Assembly (NCBI GenBank): GCA_016710765.1 | Contig: JADJUJ010000021.1 | Span: 19,782 to 83,781 of the forward strand | Direction of reading: 5' to 3' | DNA: 64,000 nt | Origin: Lewinellaceae bacterium | GTDB lineage: Bacteria; Bacteroidota; Bacteroidia; Chitinophagales; Saprospiraceae | Shown here: positions 9,363-17,754 of the stretch, piece by piece | Position numbering within the stretch: the first letter of the stretch is position 1 | Layout of the letters: each line of letters begins with the position of its first letter | Program-made: the position numbers and the translations under genes | Notes under the pieces: generated by a model | What the model was told of the DNA's origin: nothing | Seen by the model: the letters and a program-made list of their open reading frames with translations, nothing else | Database searches by the model: none

Positions 9363-9662
9363 ATGTACATACTGTTGATCTCCATTGTAATTGGCCTTTT
9401 TGTCGCCATGTTGTTCGTCAACCTGTATTTCCGCGCAAAGGTACTGAAAGTATACGGTGTGTTGTTGCGGAATAAAGTTGAGTTTGGGGCAGCCCATATT
9501 TTTAACCGCAGCAAACTCGAAGCGGAGGTTTTGCCAAAATATCCGGCATTCCGAAATGAAATCGAGTTGTTTATCAGTCACATGCGGTACTCTATTCGCA
9601 TGGCAACAGTATTGATAGCACTCATCACGGCATTTGGTGCTGTCTTGATGTATTTCAGGTAA
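9363..9662 (+). CDS. Small two-helix membrane protein
   Basis: A 99-residue protein with hydrophobic segments at about residues 2-22 and 80-97 flanking a soluble, moderately charged middle. No family is recognised. A -7 box lies just upstream, which supports real expression, and the composition matches neighbouring genes. It stands alone between the lipoprotein gene (divergent) and an intergenic repeat. A role at the inner membrane is inferred only from the hydrophobic segments. Confidence 0.65.
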   Translation: MYILLISIVIGLFVAMLFVNLYFRAKVLKVYGVLLRNKVEFGAAHIFNRSKLEAEVLPKYPAFRNEIELFISHMRYSIRMATVLIALITAFGAVLMYFR

Positions 9663-9673
9663 AATCATTGCGC

Positions 9674-9822
9674 CTAAACTGGACTTTAGCCATTGGTCTT
9701 TAGTCATTGGCTTCGATCTCGATTTAAAATACTGTACCAGTTTAAATGCCAGAAATATTGGAATTAAATTTTGAACACTCCTTTTAAAACAGCATGTGCA
9801 TTATTTATCAACGAATATTTTT
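9674..9822. repeat. Interspersed intergenic repeat, copy A
   Basis: Shares a nearly identical core of about 68 bp (9753-9820) with 38301-38368, running from GGAATTAAATTTTGAACAC to TTATCAACGAATATTT, and a weaker match upstream beginning at GGACTTTAGCC. The core is AT-rich, non-coding and lies in the gap before the Gfo/Idh/MocA gene. The copy at 38 kb is longer and has inverted flanks; this copy lacks the right flank. Confidence 0.7.
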
Positions 9823-9883
9823 TTCTGAAAGTGCACACTTAACACAGCACCTAAAGTTCAGCTAAGCTACTAAACAACACTTC

Positions 9884-10882
9884 ATGGCTTCCATAAAACT
9901 TGGCGTACTCGGCGCCGGACACCTCGGAAAAGTCCACCTCAAATGTGCGCTGTCTGCTGAAAACATCGAACTGGTGGGGTTCTTCGAACCCGATGACGCG
10001 AATGCGGCATCCGCAGTATCGCAGTACGCTGTGCAGCGGTTTGACTCACCTGAGGCCTTGCTGGCACAGGTTGATGCCGTTGATATCGTAACGCCTACCC
10101 CACTCCATTTCAATTTGGCCGCTATGGCCATCAAGGCTGGCAAGCATGTTTTCATCGAGAAACCGGTAACAGAAACCGTGGAGGAAGGCCTTGCGCTAAT
10201 GAAGTTGGCTGAAAACGCGGGTTTAAAAATACAAATCGGCCATGTGGAGCGGTTTAACCCTGCGTTTACCGCCTTACAAGGCATGCCGTTGGCGCCCATG
10301 TTTATTGAAAGCCACCGCCTTGCTGCCTTTCAGCCCAGAGGAACAGAGGTGTCGGTCGTGCTGGACCTTATGATTCACGATCTGGATTTGGTTTTGCACA
10401 TGATTCAAAGCCCGGTAAGCCAGGTCAGTGCCAGTGGAGTGGCGGTTTTGAGCAACACCCCCGACATTGCCAATGCCCGGGTTGAATTTGCCAATGGTGC
10501 AGTAGCCAACCTTACGGCCAGCCGCATTTCCCTGAAACAAATGCGGAAAATGCGCCTCTTTCAGCAGGATGCTTACATCAGCCTCGACTTTTTGGATAAA
10601 AACGCACAAATAGTGCGGTTATACAACCAGGATGCCGCTGATTTGCCCCCAGCAGAGCAATTGATGGAATTTGAAACCAATGCCGGTAAAAAGTGGCTAC
10701 AACTTCAAATGCCGGAAACAGAACCTGTCAATGCCATTCAACGCGAATTGGAAACCTTTGCCGACAGCATCCTCCAAGATTCCACGCCTGCCGTTACCTT
10801 ATCGGATGGCTTTGCCGCGCTGCAACTGGCCCACCAAATCCTGCGGGAGATGGAAATCCGGAAAAAAGCGGCAGATTTGTAA
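9884..10882 (+). CDS. Gfo/Idh/MocA family NAD(P)-dependent oxidoreductase
   Basis: A 332-residue dehydrogenase. The Rossmann fold opens with the dinucleotide-binding GVLGAGHLGKVH motif at about residues 7-18, and the family signature EKP lies at about residue 95, its Lys being the usual catalytic residue. A conserved VERFNPAF segment follows, and the C-terminal alpha/beta domain is complete. Members with this segment often act on UDP-sugars (for example 3-dehydrogenases of the GnnA type in lipid A modification), but substrate cannot be fixed from sequence. It is followed by a GGA repeat tract; no operon partner is evident. Confidence 0.88.
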   Translation: MASIKLGVLGAGHLGKVHLKCALSAENIELVGFFEPDDANAASAVSQYAVQRFDSPEALLAQVDAVDIVTPTPLHFNLAAMAIKAGKHVFIEKPVTETVEEGLALMKLAENAGLKIQIGHVERFNPAFTALQGMPLAPMFIESHRLAAFQPRGTEVSVVLDLMIHDLDLVLHMIQSPVSQVSASGVAVLSNTPDIANARVEFANGAVANLTASRISLKQMRKMRLFQQDAYISLDFLDKNAQIVRLYNQDAADLPPAEQLMEFETNAGKKWLQLQMPETEPVNAIQRELETFADSILQDSTPAVTLSDGFAALQLAHQILREMEIRKKAADL

Positions 10883-10898
10883 GCCTCGGCTGGGAATC

Positions 10899-10995
10899 TG
10901 GAGATGGAGGAGATGGAGGAGATGGAGGAGTTGGAGGAGATGGAGGAGATGGAGGAGGTGGAGGAGATGGAGGAGATGGAGGAGATGGAGGAGAA
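10899..10995. repeat. GGAGGAGAT tandem repeat (VNTR-like)
   Basis: About ten degenerate copies of a 9-base purine-rich unit (GATGGAGGA), with variant units GTTGGAGGA and GGTGGAGGA. On the plus strand the tract is open in one frame and would encode repeated Met-Glu-Glu, reading without a stop into the following gene; I treat that as chance, since a proper signal peptide starts at 11072. Related tracts are at 2986-3029 and 30780-30872. Confidence 0.88.
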
Positions 10996-11071
10996 GTTTA
11001 GGTCAGTACAATTCACTGTGCCATTTTGCTTAAAACATCATCCTTCCATTTCTTATAAAACCCATACAATT

Positions 11072-11509
11072 ATGAAAAAACTGCTGTTTACGCTACTGAT
11101 TTTAGGCAGTGCCATACACCTGCTGGATGCGCAAACACCGGCCCAACTGGCTGATATAAAAACCTTTGAGCAAGCCCGCTACAAAGCGATCCTGGCCAAC
11201 GACCTCAGTACCTTGGAAACCATGGTGGCGCCTGATCTTATTTATACCCACTCCATCGGTGTAGTAGAGAATAAGGCACAATACCTGGAAGCTTTGGCCA
11301 ACAGCACCTACAAATTCTCCCGTTTTGAAACCGACAGCACCTTGTACCGCATGGTCAATAAAAATACGGCTGTAGCCACGGGCATATTGCGGGTTGCCGG
11401 GCTTGTACAGGGAAAGCCTTTTGATATTACGGCCCGTTTTTCTGCACTGTATGTGCGCCGGAAAAAGCATTGGATGTTGCATACCTGGCAAACGACCAAG
11501 TTGCGCTGA
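11072..11509 (+). CDS. Exported NTF2-like (DUF4440) protein
   Basis: A 145-residue protein with a clear signal peptide (MKKLLFTLL through LLDAQ, about residues 1-21) and an NTF2-like/SnoaL fold of about 120 residues. Typical points are the early Asp-Leu-Ser region, the YTHSIGVVENKAQYLEAL segment and the terminal HWMLHTWQTTKL strand. DUF4440 proteins bind small ligands or act as minor enzymes; no specific activity can be assigned. The start at 11072 is preferred to an upstream in-frame ATG inside the repeat because the signal peptide begins there. Confidence 0.85.
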   Translation: MKKLLFTLLILGSAIHLLDAQTPAQLADIKTFEQARYKAILANDLSTLETMVAPDLIYTHSIGVVENKAQYLEALANSTYKFSRFETDSTLYRMVNKNTAVATGILRVAGLVQGKPFDITARFSALYVRRKKHWMLHTWQTTKLR

Positions 11510-11551
11510 CCCTTGACTTTCATCTTTTGCTGGGCCCATTTAAACCTTGCC

Positions 11552-12862
11552 CTATCGAAAGGCATTTTGGTAAAAATCAACCACACGTTCGTCGGTAATT
11601 ACATCCTGATGCCTGATGGGGTGTTTCAACACAATACCTTCCAGCGTTCTGCAACGGCTCATGGCAACATACAATTGCCCGTGCTCAAAGGCGCCACCCT
11701 GTAAATCGATGACTACCTCATCAAAGGTTTTACCCTGGCTTTTATGGATGGTTATGGCCCAGGCCAGTTTGAGCGGGTACTGCCGGAAGGAGCCCACCGA
11801 CTCGGTATCAATACCGCCACTGGCATCGCTCTTGTACCGGATAATCTCCCAGTCGGCCATAGCAACCTGAATGCTATTCCTTTTTCCATTGTCGGCTTTC
11901 ACCTCCACCGTGATGCTGTTTGGTCCCAGCGCCGTGATTTTCCCAATGGTACCATTGACGTACTGCTTTTCGGAGTCATTTTTTACAAACATCACCTGTG
12001 CACCAATACGCAAGCGCAGCTGCGACTCCGTTGGATACAAAACCGGGTCAAAATGCCCTTTTACCTCGGCTTGATAGGACTGTTCTTCGGTATATAGTTG
12101 CTCCAACGCCAGACGGTTAATGCGGTCGGCTGTTGCATTGCGTGCGCTCAGCGTGATATACCCATCCGTTGCCATAAATGTGGGGTTGTACCGCTCATTG
12201 AGGTCTTCTAAATCGTCCTGATCAAGTTCGTTAACTCGGATGGCCTCCAGCAAACGCAAAAAATGCCGGGATTCCTGCCGGTACACCTTGCGCAATTCCA
12301 GCATTTCCAGGGCAAAATCAGGCTCCTGGCATACTTTTGCAGAGAAAAAGTATGCCGTATCGTAGTAATCGGTGAAATAGGCCGCTTCAACCGGGTCGCG
12401 GGTCACCACGGGCGGTAATTGAAACAGGTCGCCAAAGAAAACCACCTGAACCCCGCCGAAAGGGCGAAAATCCTCCCGGTTCACCCGAAGAAAACGGTCG
12501 ATTCCATCGAGTAAATCGGCGCGCACCATCGATATTTCATCAATCACGAGTACCTCCAGATTTTGGAAAAGGCGTTTTTGGTCCTTCCTGGCAAGCTTCC
12601 GCGAGGCTTCCTGTGGGGTCACGATACGGGGTGGAAATCCAAAAAAAGAGTGAATGGTTTGTCCCTGTACATTTAATGCGGCAACGCCAGTGGGCGCCAG
12701 TACAACTGTTTTCTTTCTGGTCGTATTCCTGAACAACTGCAGCAATGTGCTCTTTCCGGTGCCGGCTTTTCCCGTAATGAACATGCTCCGATTGGTTTTT
12801 TCCAACAGATCGAGCACATATCTGAAGTCATCGTTTAGTACCAGGGCTTCCTTTTCAATCAT
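11552..12862 (-). CDS. PIF1-like superfamily 1 DNA helicase
   Basis: A 436-residue ATP-dependent helicase of the PIF1/RecD-like group. Walker A is GKAGTGKST (about residues 31-39), followed by APTGVAALN (motif Ia), VLVIDEISMV (Walker B), a GDLFQLPPV motif III and a C-terminal KSQGKTFDEVVID / YVAMSRCRTLEG pair typical of motifs V and VI. Such proteins unwind 5'-3' at forks and G-quadruplexes. The gene starts 4 bp after the stop of the DUF1028 gene, so the two are probably cotranscribed. Length is complete for a short PIF1 protein. Confidence 0.92.
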   Translation of the reverse strand: MIEKEALVLNDDFRYVLDLLEKTNRSMFITGKAGTGKSTLLQLFRNTTRKKTVVLAPTGVAALNVQGQTIHSFFGFPPRIVTPQEASRKLARKDQKRLFQNLEVLVIDEISMVRADLLDGIDRFLRVNREDFRPFGGVQVVFFGDLFQLPPVVTRDPVEAAYFTDYYDTAYFFSAKVCQEPDFALEMLELRKVYRQESRHFLRLLEAIRVNELDQDDLEDLNERYNPTFMATDGYITLSARNATADRINRLALEQLYTEEQSYQAEVKGHFDPVLYPTESQLRLRIGAQVMFVKNDSEKQYVNGTIGKITALGPNSITVEVKADNGKRNSIQVAMADWEIIRYKSDASGGIDTESVGSFRQYPLKLAWAITIHKSQGKTFDEVVIDLQGGAFEHGQLYVAMSRCRTLEGIVLKHPIRHQDVITDERVVDFYQNAFR

Positions 12863-12866
12863 CAGG

Positions 12867-13874
12867 TTACAGTTTCATTAGCCGATCCAGGTCGGCAGTG
12901 TCTACTGTTAACAATCCAACTTTAACGATCCGGGGCAAGGTTGCTTGCCAAACCCGCTCCTCTTCGAATATCCGCTGAAACATAGGAATCGCCTCCTCCA
13001 TCCTGCCGGCATTGGCCAATCCAACGGCCGTCCAAAACTGCAACTCTGCCCGATCGGGTAATAGCGCCATGGCCTGACTGTAAGCCGCGCGCGCCTTATC
13101 CATTTCCTGTACTTCCATGTAATAATCACCCTTGTTCATGTATTCATATGCCGTGTGAACGGTGTACAAGCGCCGCAATTCAGCAATAGGTTGTGGACTG
13201 TCGTCAACGCGCAGGTCCACCAAACGCTCATCCCAGGGCTTTCCCTCGCTTTTGGGTGCTACGACCAATACCGCGGCCGACTGCTGCCCGCGGTAATCGC
13301 CACCGGCCGCTTGTGCCCCTTCCAGGGCCAACAGCAAACGCTCGGCCAATGGCTTTCCAACAGAAGATTCATATGCCCGCTGCATGCTGTTGCAAACTTC
13401 AGGGCCCAGCATCATGTTTGATTGTACGCTGAACTGGTGCCCTTCCGTATGGCAGGCGTCTTGGATGCAGTTGTCTCCCGTAAAGGAAGCCACATTGCCC
13501 GGGACATCCAAACTAGCTACCTGACGAACCTCCCGACCCGGATCTTCCGACAATAAACTGTCGAGCACAACTGCGGCAGGCATACCGGATTTCAGCATGG
13601 CCAGTCCCCGGGGGCCAAATGATTTGTTGACAAATGACTGCGTTGCCACCACCCCAACGCCAGCTTCCCCCCAGGATACTACTGTCCCTACCGAGAACCA
13701 ATGGGACTGAACGGCAACGCCCATTTCTCCGGTTTGCTGATCACGGGCAACAATAGAAAAAGTATGCGCCAGCGGCTCTGCTCCAAATGCAGATTGCCCC
13801 AAAACCAACGTTGTTGGTGACAGGCTATACGATACCAGTAAATACAAGGGAAAAAATCGTTGACATACACGCAT
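12867..13874 (-). CDS. Exported DUF1028 protein with C-terminal TPR region
   Basis: A protein of about 335 residues. A hydrophobic leader (about residues 1-27) precedes the DUF1028 domain, recognisable from HTFSIVARD, GVAVQSHWFSVG and the GVVATQSFVN segments; the domain has an Ntn-hydrolase-like fold. The last third (about 235-330) looks like tetratricopeptide repeats (YMNKGDYYMEVQ, FWTAVGLANAGRMEEAI). The enzymatic role is unproven. The ATG at 13872-13874 is preferred to a TTG 8 codons upstream. It lies 4 bp upstream of the PIF1-like helicase gene. Confidence 0.85.
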   Translation of the reverse strand: MRVCQRFFPLYLLVSYSLSPTTLVLGQSAFGAEPLAHTFSIVARDQQTGEMGVAVQSHWFSVGTVVSWGEAGVGVVATQSFVNKSFGPRGLAMLKSGMPAAVVLDSLLSEDPGREVRQVASLDVPGNVASFTGDNCIQDACHTEGHQFSVQSNMMLGPEVCNSMQRAYESSVGKPLAERLLLALEGAQAAGGDYRGQQSAAVLVVAPKSEGKPWDERLVDLRVDDSPQPIAELRRLYTVHTAYEYMNKGDYYMEVQEMDKARAAYSQAMALLPDRAELQFWTAVGLANAGRMEEAIPMFQRIFEEERVWQATLPRIVKVGLLTVDTADLDRLMKL

Positions 13875-13934
13875 AGGGCTACAATTTTGATGTGGCAAGT
13901 GTTCAAAGCACGAATTCGCATCACGCCATAATTA

Positions 13935-13968
13935 CTGAGCCTGTACTTATAAAACAATACAGGCTCAG
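13935..13968. terminator. Hairpin between ccmF and DUF1028 genes
   Basis: A perfect 11-bp stem (CTGAGCCTGTA / TACAGGCTCAG) with a 12-base AT-rich loop, located 55 bp beyond the ccmF stop and 60 bp before the DUF1028 start on the minus strand. It lacks a good T-run, so it may be a weak terminator or an RNA-stabilising hairpin. Confidence 0.5.
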
Positions 13969-14023
13969 CAAATATAACACAAGCACCGGCTTACCAAAGG
14001 AAAGTGTTGTGCCCCCTCTTCTG

Positions 14024-16777
14024 CTAATCTGGTTTCAGCCGGTTGAATAATCCAATGGACAACCCGATGAGCATCATAATCGACCCCAGCCAAACCAAAT
14101 TGATGCCTGGAAAAAGAATCGCTTCCAGGACGATGTAATCCGAACGTGGCGCATTTTCTGCAATATCAACGGGCAAACTGCGCTGTATAGCATCAGCCTG
14201 GGCAATTGAAACGGTTAGAACTCCCGTTTTAGGATCGATATCGGAAAACTGAAAATGCAGTCCTTCTGCCGGCACCTCGTCCTTCAAACTAAAAGGTTGG
14301 TTGTTGCGGATCATGTATACAGGAGTCGCTGCGTACTGTTTTCCATTGGGCGTCTTAATATCAAGCATTGCCGCAACGGCGATATCGCCTGGCTCGGCGC
14401 TGTAGTTTTGGTGTTCCACATTGCGTTCTACCTTGGTAAAGCGCACATCATAACCCTTGTACTGAAAACTTTCACCCTCGTGCAATGGGAACTGTTCGGA
14501 CTTGAGTTCTCCCTCTGTTTTAAAAATCTTCTCCATGGTAGCCTCCGTCAGGCGAATCCGCATTTGCATCTGCCCGATATCGGCAGGAAGGGTAAAACCA
14601 CCCTGGCCTGGCCTGATGTACATGACCGGTTGAGCTGGATAACTTTTAGGATTGTCCAGGGAATACACCCGCAACTGCAATCCAAAAGCCAGGTCGCCCT
14701 TTTGAGGCTGATAATCGTGGTGTTGGGGCTGCTTGGTGATTCCTTCAACGATGATGTAATGTTTTTTTGTAAAAATGGTGTCACCAACGGTCGCATCGTA
14801 CGACTGAAACTGCAGGCTGTCTTCCTGTGATTTTGCAAAATCACGGTCGAGTTCACCCCGAGGAAGCGAGGTAACATGGGTGAATATATCGCGGTTCCAG
14901 TAATGCTGGGTAGAAGGGTTCGCTGCCACAACTTTGGAAAACTGGCGGTCGTACATCACATTGGGCTCTAGTACAAATGGATCTCCCAGGAGGTTTCCAT
15001 TGGCGTCGAGTTGCCGGAACTGCACTTTGAACGTACGGGTTTGTCGTTCAACGGTATCCTGCAAGTAGGTAGCTTCAAGCCCGTTTTTCATGGGCATAGG
15101 TGCTTCCTTCATCAGAATGATGTTCTGATTCATGGTTTTTGCATCAGCTCCCTCGATCAGCCCATCCATGGCAAATGGATTGGTAGAGAGCCATTGCTTA
15201 TTCAAGCCCGTGCCCATAATACCGAGCACCAGCACGCCAAAGCCAAAGTGTGATACTGCGGAAGCGCCCAGTTTCAGGTTGCCTTTCAATACAGTAAAAA
15301 GATAGCTGGCATTTGCCACGAGGGTGAACATGGCAGCAAAAAGCAAGGCAAAATACTGCCAGGCATGAGCCTCCAGCCACATGGCATTGAGCATCGTCAG
15401 CAATACCGCGCCGGCTGTTGCAATGCCCATTTGAACACCAAATTTTCGAAACCAGCCCTGCCAATTGCGCTCATTGTAACGCATAAATTGCGCAATACCC
15501 GAAAGCAATCCCATAAAAACAGCAATCCACAATTGGTAGCGGTTGTGGTGAGCGATTGGATCCTTTAGGGCTGCGCCGATGTAATCAGGGCTAAAACTCT
15601 TGACAATTTTATTCCAAACCGGCAACGAGGTAGATCCGGTAATCAATACCGCAGAGAAAAAGAGTACCAGGGCGCCGATGAACATCCAGAACTCCCGTGA
15701 TTTTACAGATTCCTCGCGTTTGATCTCGGGAATGCCTTTGATGCGACTGAAAAACATCACCAGCGACATCAAAGAGAAAATGCCGATGAAGAGTATCAGC
15801 TGCAAACCTAATCCCATCTCGGTGAACGCGTGGGCTGAAGTATCCCCCAGTATACCACTGCGCGTCAGATAAGTAGAATACAGAATCAGAATGAAGGAAA
15901 GCAGGTAATAGGCATAGGTGCTTTTGATCGAATAACCCGTATTCCGGGCGATCAGGTTGGCGTGAATGCCTGCAACCATGATTATCCAGGGTACCAGGGA
16001 GGTATTTTCAACCGGATCCCAGGCCCAGTACCCGCCGAAGGACAGGGCTTCGTAAGCCCAGGCGCCTCCCATCAGGATACCCGTGCCAAGGATAGCGCCA
16101 GAAAAGAGCGACCACTGTAAAGCCGGCCGGAGCCAGTCTTTGTGATCGCGCAACCAAAGGCCTGCAAAGGCAAAGGCAAAGGGCACTATTGTGGATGCAA
16201 AACCCAGAAACAAGGTGGGCGGGTGAATGGTCATCCAGTAATTTTGCAGCAAGGGATTCAGTCCATTGCCGCTAATCTTAGACAAATAATCTGCTTGCTG
16301 AAAAATAGGCGCATCCATCGTGTCACGAAGCAGGTCGAATGGACTGGCGCCCAGGCGCTTTGACCCAATGTACAGGCCCAATAACATGGAACCGATAAAC
16401 CCTTCAGCCAGGGCGATAATCGTCATAACAGGGCCTTCCCACTTTCCGGAGCGGAGAATAAGGAGCACACCAAGGATAATATGCCAAAAACTCCACAGCA
16501 GAAAACTTCCCTGCTGTTCCTTCCAAAAGGCGGAAAAAGTATACTTAAACGGCAGGTCGTCTGAAATGTTAGACCAGGCATACTGGTACTCGTAATACTT
16601 GTTGACCAGAATAAAAAACAAACTGGCAATGATTCCCAGTGTAGCAAAGCCGTGCACTAAAAAGGAGAAGCGGCCAATGTTACGCCAGCCTTCCGACTCG
16701 GGCTTGTCGCGTTGCTGGGTTGCAAAAAAATAGGCCAATGCGGAAAGCAAACAAGCCGCAAAGGAAAGCACTACCAA
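14024..16777 (-). CDS. ccmF: CcmF/CcsA-type cytochrome c heme lyase
   Basis: A 917-residue polytopic membrane protein of System I cytochrome c maturation, which attaches heme to apocytochromes at the periplasmic face. The WWD-type heme-handling motif appears as GGYWAWDPVENTSLVPW (about residues 240-256), and conserved histidines lie in NYWMTIHPPTLF and elsewhere. The C-terminal 350 residues are a periplasmic beta-rich region with a final membrane segment. There is no ATG: the frame opens upstream and the first possible start is TTG at 16775-16777, while CcmF-like residues (SGQIGH) already precede it. This points to a start lost at the junction with the upstream gene. Confidence 0.88.
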   Translation of the reverse strand: MVVLSFAACLLSALAYFFATQQRDKPESEGWRNIGRFSFLVHGFATLGIIASLFFILVNKYYEYQYAWSNISDDLPFKYTFSAFWKEQQGSFLLWSFWHIILGVLLILRSGKWEGPVMTIIALAEGFIGSMLLGLYIGSKRLGASPFDLLRDTMDAPIFQQADYLSKISGNGLNPLLQNYWMTIHPPTLFLGFASTIVPFAFAFAGLWLRDHKDWLRPALQWSLFSGAILGTGILMGGAWAYEALSFGGYWAWDPVENTSLVPWIIMVAGIHANLIARNTGYSIKSTYAYYLLSFILILYSTYLTRSGILGDTSAHAFTEMGLGLQLILFIGIFSLMSLVMFFSRIKGIPEIKREESVKSREFWMFIGALVLFFSAVLITGSTSLPVWNKIVKSFSPDYIGAALKDPIAHHNRYQLWIAVFMGLLSGIAQFMRYNERNWQGWFRKFGVQMGIATAGAVLLTMLNAMWLEAHAWQYFALLFAAMFTLVANASYLFTVLKGNLKLGASAVSHFGFGVLVLGIMGTGLNKQWLSTNPFAMDGLIEGADAKTMNQNIILMKEAPMPMKNGLEATYLQDTVERQTRTFKVQFRQLDANGNLLGDPFVLEPNVMYDRQFSKVVAANPSTQHYWNRDIFTHVTSLPRGELDRDFAKSQEDSLQFQSYDATVGDTIFTKKHYIIVEGITKQPQHHDYQPQKGDLAFGLQLRVYSLDNPKSYPAQPVMYIRPGQGGFTLPADIGQMQMRIRLTEATMEKIFKTEGELKSEQFPLHEGESFQYKGYDVRFTKVERNVEHQNYSAEPGDIAVAAMLDIKTPNGKQYAATPVYMIRNNQPFSLKDEVPAEGLHFQFSDIDPKTGVLTVSIAQADAIQRSLPVDIAENAPRSDYIVLEAILFPGINLVWLGSIMMLIGLSIGLFNRLKPD

Positions 16778-16785
16778 TAAATGAC

Positions 16786-17205
16786 CTATTTGACCTGACT
16801 CATGGGTGAAGTATACAATAAAAACAGGTTTGGGGTTTCGGCCAACCGTTGTACTTCACTCCAGACATACAATGCATTGAAGGTTTCGCCATGCATGTCA
16901 AAACCTTTCGCATGAATTTGGCAACGGCGTTTTTCCTGCATCTGTGGGTTCATTTTAAAGTTCTTTTTGCCCGTCTGAAACAGGAACCAACGCCACATCA
17001 GGGTAAAAAATACCAGTGCCACGCCCATGGTCAGGATAACAGAAGGGGTCATCTTTCCCTGCCACCAAAACGTAAACCCCAGCACCAGCACTGCTATCAC
17101 CATCCACCACATCATGCGGCGGCCACGGCCTTTCACGACGTAATGCCAGAGAAATTCGTTAAAGTCGGTCTCGCTGTATTGAAAATGAAGTTCGAATGCC
17201 TTCAT
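16786..17205 (-). CDS. YcxB-like membrane protein, probably truncated at the C-terminus
   Basis: A 139-residue protein resembling the YcxB family: an N-terminal beta segment (FELHFQYSETDF), two transmembrane helices (about residues 32-50 and 57-75) and a C-terminal beta domain ending LFLLYTSPM. Family members usually continue with a short tail containing an IPKR-type motif, which is absent here; the frame stops after SQVK. The start follows the ccmE stop by two bases, so it sits inside the ccm operon. The missing tail and the missing ccmF start codon abut, suggesting sequence loss near 16785-16800. Confidence 0.65.
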   Translation of the reverse strand: MKAFELHFQYSETDFNEFLWHYVVKGRGRRMMWWMVIAVLVLGFTFWWQGKMTPSVILTMGVALVFFTLMWRWFLFQTGKKNFKMNPQMQEKRRCQIHAKGFDMHGETFNALYVWSEVQRLAETPNLFLLYTSPMSQVK

Positions 17206-17207
17206 GT

Positions 17208-17606
17208 TCAACTTTGCTTTTCAGATCGGATGTACACTTCCTGGTCCTTGTATTTGGAAGGACATTTCAGCAGCATGTCTGATGCATCAAATACACCCTC
17301 TTTCATGGCGCCCGTCAGCACAACTTGCTCTGAGCGCTCAAAATCCTGGGGTTTTCCAGCATGTAGCACCACTTTACGGACTTCACCTGCGTCATCGCGG
17401 AGATAAAAACTCATGTAATTGGGATCCTTCTCAGGATTGTATTCAATGGGCTGATCTTTTACCAACTGCCCAACGAGCTTGACGGCTTCACCAGACTTGG
17501 CTGCGGAGCTAAAGTTCGCATACGTCGTCACGTCGCGGCTGGCAGAGGTCAGAACGCCGATCGCTACGGCCACTACGACAATCGCAATTAACTGTGACTT
17601 TTTCAT
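17208..17606 (-). CDS. ccmE: Cytochrome c maturation heme chaperone CcmE (CxxxY type)
   Basis: A 132-residue periplasmic heme chaperone: one N-terminal membrane anchor (about residues 4-22) and an OB-fold domain. It carries heme from CcmC to CcmF. In E. coli the heme-binding residue is His in an HxxxY motif; here the matching place reads CPSKY, with Cys115 and Tyr119, the CxxxY variant known from archaea and some bacteria such as Desulfovibrio. The gene heads a minus-strand unit with the YcxB-like gene and ccmF, and a -7 box lies at 17644-17651. Confidence 0.9.
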   Translation of the reverse strand: MKKSQLIAIVVVAVAIGVLTSASRDVTTYANFSSAAKSGEAVKLVGQLVKDQPIEYNPEKDPNYMSFYLRDDAGEVRKVVLHAGKPQDFERSEQVVLTGAMKEGVFDASDMLLKCPSKYKDQEVYIRSEKQS

Positions 17607-17643
17607 ATAACCAGAGTAAATAGGTAACTTACATTGTTAACTG

Positions 17644-17651
17644 CAAAAGTA
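17644..17651 (-). promoter_or_regulatory. -7 box of the ccmE operon (TACTTTTG on minus strand)
   Basis: Consensus TAnnTTTG on the minus strand, 38 bp upstream of the ccmE start. It is divergent from the -7 box at 17712-17719, so the 148-bp gap between ccmE and the AraC-type regulator holds back-to-back promoters. Confidence 0.55.
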
Positions 17652-17711
17652 ACACCTTTAATACTGGTTGAAAGTTATGGAACCGTCAAAAAATAATCAA
17701 AATCTTTATTT

Positions 17712-17719
17712 TACTTTTG
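17712..17719 (+). promoter_or_regulatory. -7 box of the AraC-type regulator gene (TACTTTTG)
   Basis: Consensus TAnnTTTG 35 bp before the ATG at 17755. No clear -33 TTTG at the usual spacing; the upstream region is AT-rich. Confidence 0.5.
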
Positions 17720-17754
17720 CATCATCCAATCTCCATTCTTGAAAACGCTCTAAT

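Noticed and set aside
10899..10995. Possible CRISPR array from tandem repeats
   Set aside because: The units are directly adjacent 9-mers with no spacers and no cas genes are in the window.
10904..11071. In-frame ATG that would add a Met-Glu-Glu repeat to the NTF2-like protein
   Set aside because: It is the translated GGA repeat; a complete signal peptide begins at 11072, and an export signal must be N-terminal.
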